A stretch of 64,000 nt of DNA from Acanthochlamys bracteata (taxonomy: Eukaryota > Streptophyta > Magnoliopsida > Pandanales > Velloziaceae), in the NCBI GenBank assembly GCA_019914995.1, contig CM034145.1:6083262-6147261 (forward strand), in the 5' to 3' direction. The notes under the pieces were generated by a model. The model was given only the letters and a program-made list of their open reading frames with translations. It searched no databases and was not told where the DNA came from. The position numbers and the translations under genes are program-made. This document shows, one piece after another, positions 58,732 through 64,000 of the stretch (positions are counted from its first letter, which is position 1; every line of letters begins with the position of its first letter).

Positions 58732-61447
58732 TACTTGCTCTGAGTAATGAACGAGTCACCTTCTTCACCAACAACAAACTTTGGAATTTTCTTCTGCTCT
58801 CCGTTTTCTTTCTTTGTTGCTGATTCTATCACTACACACTGTGGTTGGTCTGTCTCAAGTAGTGTTTGTTTTTGCTTTCTGCTTCAAAGACAGAAGGGTT
58901 TGATGATAGTTTTTTGCTTTCTTTTGTCAAGTGTTTCCTTTTACTTGTTGCTTTAGAATTTAGGAAATGGGAATAGCTATGAAATAACTTTTCTGTTTTT
59001 TTTTTTTTTTTTTTTGCTGACTCGTAATTTTGAATTTCTTTTGGGCGCCAAAAGATGGAGGACAAAAATTTTGATGCATAATTCATTGTAACAATTTCTT
59101 GTGCAAAAGATATAGATGTACAATAGGTTAAAAAATTATATATATTTATATAATTACGAATATATACATAAAAAATTATTCTCGAGTCATTTAGGCCGAA
59201 ATAAACAAGCCCAAGGTAACCCCTACTCACCTGATTATGAGTATTTCAATTTGTATGTGTTTATTTTTATGCACCAGTGTTATGATTAAAGGTATTATTA
59301 AATCATAATGCATAGACCAAAAGCAAAATATAATGTTGATATTGATAAATTGCAAGTAAGATTTTAATAAATTGGCAATTGAGAGAAGATAGGGAATGGC
59401 ATCACTTTGAAAAAGAAAAGGAAAGTAGAGAGCTTTGCTGGAGATTTATAATTAAATGAACCACTAGAAAGAAAGAAAGAACGAAATGAAAAGTTTTTGA
59501 AATGAGGGAAAGCTGTTTGTAAGAGAGAATTTTCACGCATCTCAGATAAACAACATATCATTCTATGATTAGTGGAACAATCAATACTGCAAATAGAGAG
59601 ATTATATATTTACGTTAGGTATAAATGTACAATGCACCAACATACACGCCGTTCATTCTCTATATTATAATATCTGATATTATTCTTAAAAGTTAATGCA
59701 AATATTCCTTTAATCTCTTACTACATAAAAAAAAAAAAAAAACTTCTTTGAGGTAGAGACACAGCTCTGCGACCTATTCCAATGTTTCAGTACTAGAAAA
59801 AGCAAGCTTCTGTCTGCTCTCTTTCTGCCCTCTCTGCACTGTTTTTGTTGTTGTTGTTGTTGGCATGCATCAGTTAGTTATTTTTTTTTTCAGGCCAATC
59901 TCATAAAGCTGTCCCAATTCTAAACCCATTTGTCCTATACTAATTTACTTACTGTAATACTTGGTCACTCTAATCCTTTACATAAAGCAAGAACTTGGAC
60001 ATATCAAGACTACCTAAAGTAGTATACTATAAAGAGGATTCATGAAAATAATCACGCCTTAGTGGTAACAATAATGATTTAACTATCAATAATAACAAAG
60101 CAAAGGGAAAGGAAAAACATGAGATTTGTACTTAGAACTGGATCAACGTTTTTTAACTTTTTTTTTTTATAGTATTTCTACTTACTTTAGTAAAATGGGT
60201 AAGTAACTTTTTGACCAGTTACTTTTGAGCTCAGACCACTTGAAAACTGTGAAAAGGAGTTCACTCCTCTGTTGCCTACTTTATTCTCCCTACCTTTTAT
60301 CTCAAAGTAAAATAAATTTTGTACTGCAGATAAATAACAGAAGAGAAAAGCAGTCTCTGTTATAGCTGCTGTAATATGTGAGAAGAAACAAATGCAACTT
60401 TAAACATTCAACAAAAATTATATCATGCTCATTGTTCCATCTCTTTCCTTCACCTGAAAATCTGAAATCTAACAATTCTTTTTGTGTTTTGCTATAGAAA
60501 TGGATTACTTGTTCTTGTTCATCATAACAACTTTGAATTAAATTTTGAGAAGGTTTTTTTGACTTCCCTCCCTAACTAGTTTGCAATTCATGAATAATGT
60601 AGGATCGATTATAATGGCAGAGAGGTGAATGGAAGAACAAAGCATTTCATGATTGTCCCCTTGAAACTTTACCCAATCCCAAAACAACCCTTTATATTTA
60701 GGTACATACATAACATATCATACTTTACACTTTGCTCTTTTATCAAGAACAAATTATACCACTTTGATAGAATCTCAAGAAAGTAAGTGTTTAACTTTTA
60801 CAAACCAATCATTCATACATCTATCTCTTCTAATCTACATGCCAAAGATCAATTAAAGATGACTTAGATCAAAGGTTTTGCAAATTATGTATGGTTTCTT
60901 ACTAAAGAAGATAAAATAAAATTTATGCAGAGGTTGTCCAGATGTTGTTCATTTTTGTTTTTGTTTTTTTTGTTTTTGGAAGTACAGGGTGTTGTTCTTA
61001 AAGCTGCTGCTGCATTTGTTTGTGTTTGTGATAACCTTTTGTGGGGAAAAGCAGGTGTAAAAAAAAAAAAAAACTTGTAGCCAAAAAGTGTAGCTATAGG
61101 GAAGAGTTGGTATTCATCAAGAATTAAAGTAAAAACAATGCATGCTTCAAAAGAGAAGACTCTCCAGTGTTATACTCAGCAGTCACTTCTATGCTACAAA
61201 TGAATGAATGAAAAATCATATCTCCAATATGCAGCAATATTGCATGTGAATTGTGATGCAGAGTACTGCTAGTGATCATGGATTGTTAGCGGTGACAGGA
61301 AAAAGATCACAAGCAAGAAAACTATGCCCCTATTGTAGTGGTCAATAAAATAGAGACACTATATAATCCTATGCTACAGAAAATGTGAATGATGGGAATG
61401 TTTATTTGTCTCCTCTATTGTCAGTTGTCACAACTCAATACCAAACA
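58732..61447. other. SMXL upstream region and A/T-rich intergenic DNA
   Basis: About 2.7 kb. The first kilobase is the probable SMXL promoter on the minus strand. A poly-T run (58996-59015) and a TTG run near 59841-59860 are the only simple repeats of note. No gene is supported between 59.5 and 61.4 kb. Confidence 0.5.
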
Positions 61448-62340
61448 CTAGACAAAAAATAACAAGAACAGCATAAAAGGTATCGAGAGAAGTGCTACCC
61501 AATGAAAACATGCACACAAGACAAATATAACTACAGGTTTTAGTGATGGATAGAAATGATAGGTATCTATATAGATAATAGAAATGATAGCTTTGGATAC
61601 CTATTGGAAGAGCGCAGCAAAATGCCAAGGTGATAGAAAACACAGAAAACATTCTTCCTCCACTGGTTCTTGAAATGGACCATTCCTTCATTCCAAGAGC
61701 ATGAAGCACGCTTTCTTTCCAAAGTGTGATTTGGCTCTTCTTTTGTAGCCTCCTCTATGGAAGAAATAAAAAGGATTCTCTATGTCAGTATAAAAACCAT
61801 CACTTGTATCAGGGAGTATTTTAGTACACACACTTTACTACAGTCTTCTGCCTTCCAAGATTAGCATAGAGACGATCTATACAAAGAGGTAATAAATATC
61901 ACTAGAATTGATTTTTTTCTACAGGTAAAGATTTATAGAAACAAAGGTTTACGAACAAACGATTAAAGATGCTAGTTGCCAAAGGCATGGTCGCAAATCC
62001 TTTCCCCCACATAAATATGTGCAGGAAAGATAAAAAATGCAACCCGAATGTGACCACTTGCATGCATCGCTCACAGCAGAAGTCTCTTGATACCGGAAGT
62101 GCTAATGCAGTACCCAAAATACATGTCAAGAGACTAGAACAGCGGAGGGAGCACAGCTATTACCAGAGAGGGTCACTGCCTTTAAGGCAAATTCTACCAA
62201 TTAACAGAAGAAGAAGGTTACCTGATGAAATTTTCTGAGAGCTCTTTTCCCACCTGTTGAGTGCACCTGTTGCAATGCCATACTGGAAACAATGCCAATC
62301 AACAGCACAAGCCAGCCTTGCGTGGGAATGAAGAACAGAT
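61448..62340 (-). CDS. Unrecognised membrane-protein exons (C-terminal part), possible hidden gene
   Basis: Three exon-like segments on the minus strand fit together in phase: 62340-62222 (acceptor GCAG, donor GTAACC), 61754-61601 (acceptor ATAG, donor GTATCC) and 61494-61448 (acceptor GTAG, ending in TAG). The product is about 105 residues. It starts LFFIPTQGWLVLLIGIVSSM, has a basic middle (GGKRALRKFHQ, RRLQKKSQITLW), and ends with two hydrophobic stretches (SVFSITLAFCCALPI, LLSIPFMLFLLFFV). That suggests a polytopic membrane protein C-terminus. I found no start codon or upstream exon before the MNS gene, so this may be a gene fragment, part of a longer transcript, or chance. No family is recognised. 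Confidence 0.3.
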
Positions 62341-62901
62341 CTGCATAACAACTGCCTATTATAAGGGCGTGCTGCCTTCAGGACGATTAATATATTTGAT
62401 TTCTGACTCTCAATTATACAACATATCCAGTATAAAGAAAATCCACCACCCAAAATTATGGAAGAAAGTTTACTATCAAAAACAACAAGGCATAGATATC
62501 GTTCTTCAGTAATATTACTGTATAGTGATTACTCCTCATCAGAAAGAAGAAACTGAAGCATTTGCAATGCAAATAGATATATAGTGATAAGTAAGACAAC
62601 GCTTATACAGCCAGCTCAATATAAGCCACCTCACTCAGAGGAGCTTAATAATACAAGAACTGAACAAGGTATTGAATTTTAGCCATGCCACACTGATTCA
62701 TGTAGTCTCATCTTGATTTTGTAGGGATAGCTGCAAAACTCTGCCTGCATCTCTTGTTTTGTAGGCTCAGAATCCCCATTAGCTAACTACTGTCAAAATT
62801 GGATCTCCTCTTAACAGTGAATTTGGATCTGTAAACTAGCCATCAAAAGGAGGAAATGTGACTTTCACAGTTGTGGATCAGCACTATTACCACAGAGATG
62901 C
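62341..62901. other. Region between the unrecognised exons and MNS
   Basis: About 560 bases, probably the MNS 3' UTR on the minus strand. I looked here for upstream exons of the neighbouring membrane-protein fragment and found none that fit in phase. Confidence 0.45.
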
Positions 62902-63672
62902 TTAGTGACCAATATGGCTTCCCTGCTTTCTCCCGAAAATTTTAGCTGGAGGGTTTGTCTTTGTATCTCCATCCTGCTGTCCAATGCCATTAACTTGGTC
63001 ATTACGAGTAACTATTTTCAACGGATGGGCTTCTGTGTTGAAGACCCACTCGTCAAAAGAGATGAATGATGGTGGTGAGAATAGAAGATAGAGATACTTC
63101 AGTGTCTCAGCAAGAAAGAAGCTTTGCATCATATTGTCTTTGGCACCTGTATTAACCTGGAAAAAAGAATGAGTAACAAATTTGAGCGTTATACTTATCA
63201 ATCTAATTTTGTTGATTAGAAAATATATATGTATGGAGTCTATCGAGCCAGTAACCGTAGCATACAAGCAAGTGTAATAGCAAGCATAAGTTCTAACAAG
63301 TCGCAAGATATAATACAGCATTGCAGCTTCTTGAATGTAGACGCTTACGTCTCTCAGGCCAACATAACCAGTGTCTACGCGGGAGTTCTTTTCAAATGCT
63401 TGGAATATGTTCCATCCCCATTCTTGGTATGTCTTGTTCCCAGTGAAACGCCAAAGATACATCAATGATTCTATGGTCTCTGGCCTCAAAATATTCCACG
63501 AAGTACCAACACTCATGTCCTGAATATAATGGCATAACATGTTATACCATGGTGACGAAAGAATAAATTTTAAGCTTCTTGAATTACCCACATTCCCAGG
63601 ATGAAAGAAATAATTTTCTCCAGCCAATTTTGTTGGAGTTGACTCGTAAAAATTATAGCAAGTCCATGCAAG
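62902..63672 (-). CDS. MNS1: Alpha-mannosidase I (GH47, MNS1/MNS2-like), 3' part only
   Basis: Three exons, 63672-63592, 63519-63349 and 63156-62902, give the last 168 residues; the rest lies beyond the right edge. MNS1/2 are Golgi class I mannosidases that trim N-glycans from Man8GlcNAc2 toward Man5GlcNAc2 before complex-glycan synthesis. Segments seen are [58 protein letters not shown] and [24 protein letters not shown] follows, whose threonine binds the catalytic calcium in this family. LRPETIES carries a conserved active-site glutamate. The donor after 63592 (AAT then GTGGGT) is slightly unusual but needed for phase. The C-terminus is short and basic. MNS1 lies near MSR2 and EXO70G2 in Arabidopsis, from memory. 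Confidence 0.9.
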   Translation of the reverse strand, partial: LAWTCYNFYESTPTKLAGENYFFHPGNVGNSRSLKFILSSPWYNMLCHYIQDMSVGTSWNILRPETIESLMYLWRFTGNKTYQEWGWNIFQAFEKNSRVDTGYVGLRDVSVYIQEAAMLYYILRLVRTYACYYTCLYATVTGSIDSIHIYFLINKIRLISITLKFVTHSFFQVNTGAKDNMMQSFFLAETLKYLYLLFSPPSFISFDEWVFNTEAHPLKIVTRNDQVNGIGQQDGDTKTNPPAKIFGRKQGSHIGH

Positions 63673-64000
63673 CTGCCAAAGAGAAGTTTTTGTATTAGCT
63701 GAAAGACTCAAGTAAAAACAAGGCTGGCGTACAAAATAAAGTCAGATCAAAACAACACGAGCAAGAATACACTAAATAGACCACTCCTTGAACTTCCCAC
63801 TCAAAGGTGAATCAGCCATTAACTAACCATTCTGAGAACAGAAATTTTAAACACAAAGCTGACAATGTTACTTTCTTTGACGCCAATATGCGTTCTGTTA
63901 AGTCATGTCACGTCGCTTATGACTACTAGCTTGACGCACTTAACCTTGCTGTAAAGCTAATTAAGATATGCAGTAAGAAACCCCTACTTGGTAAATCTGA
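63673..64000 (-). other. Intron of the MNS gene running off the right edge
   Basis: Sequence upstream of the acceptor TTTGGCAG before LAWTCY. I see no MNS-like coding in it, so the preceding exon should lie beyond the window. Confidence 0.6.

Noticed and set aside
62160-62453. Continuous 97-residue minus-strand frame overlapping the membrane-protein exon
   Set aside because: It is in another frame, contains no family-like segment, and runs through the probable splice sites.
1-64000. CRISPR arrays, tRNA or rRNA genes, bacterial operons, organelle insertions
   Set aside because: No regular spacer repeats, no cloverleaf with conserved T-loop words, and no plastid or mitochondrial gene sequence was noticed by eye; a tRNAscan or organelle search would settle it.

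Overview
The window is nuclear DNA of a flowering plant, most likely a eudicot. Nearly every gene is split by GT-AG introns, the space between genes is very A/T-rich and holds small transposon relics, and the proteins are plant families (WRKY, OXS3, PIRL, MSR, choline monooxygenase-like, SMXL, EXO70). Nothing bacterial, organellar or CRISPR-like was seen. I joined exons by hand from splice signals, reading phase and family resemblance, so coordinates are predictions.

Layout. 0.5-1.6 kb (-): TMEM230-like membrane protein. 5.1-6.4 kb (+): WRKY group IId factor. 11.9-13.9 kb (+): intronless EXO70. 18.8-19.9 kb (+): OXS3-like protein. 22.5-28.1 kb (+): coatomer beta subunit. 28.9-30.6 kb (-): intracellular LRR protein (PIRL). 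33.05-38.85 kb: decayed Ty3/gypsy retrotransposon with both LTRs. 40.0-42.7 kb (+): MSR-like O-fucosyltransferase-family protein. 43.7-46.5 kb (+): choline monooxygenase-like Rieske oxygenase. 47.8-55.1 kb (+): TT9/GFS9 (CLEC16A/FPL family). 55.75-58.7 kb (-): SMXL4/5-like protein with a frameshift near its end. 61.4-62.3 kb (-): three phase-compatible exon-like pieces of an unrecognised membrane protein. 62.9 kb to past the right edge (-): the end of a GH47 alpha-mannosidase I (MNS1/2).

The genes do not form a dedicated pathway. Several serve the secretory system (beta-COP, EXO70, MNS, MSR, TT9, TMEM230-like), but this looks like inherited gene order rather than a functional cluster. From memory, many neighbours match Arabidopsis neighbours: WRKY11, EXO70G1 and beta-COP near At4g315xx; PIRL7, a CMO-like gene and SMXL4 near At4g2988x-2992x; MNS1, MSR2 and EXO70G2 near At1g516xx.

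I found no convincing new biological system. The most useful leads are the SMXL frameshift, the unrecognised exon set at 61.4-62.3 kb, a GC-AG intron in the choline monooxygenase-like gene, two local families of short A/T-rich terminal-inverted-repeat elements, and a degenerate repeat field at 42.9-43.6 kb.
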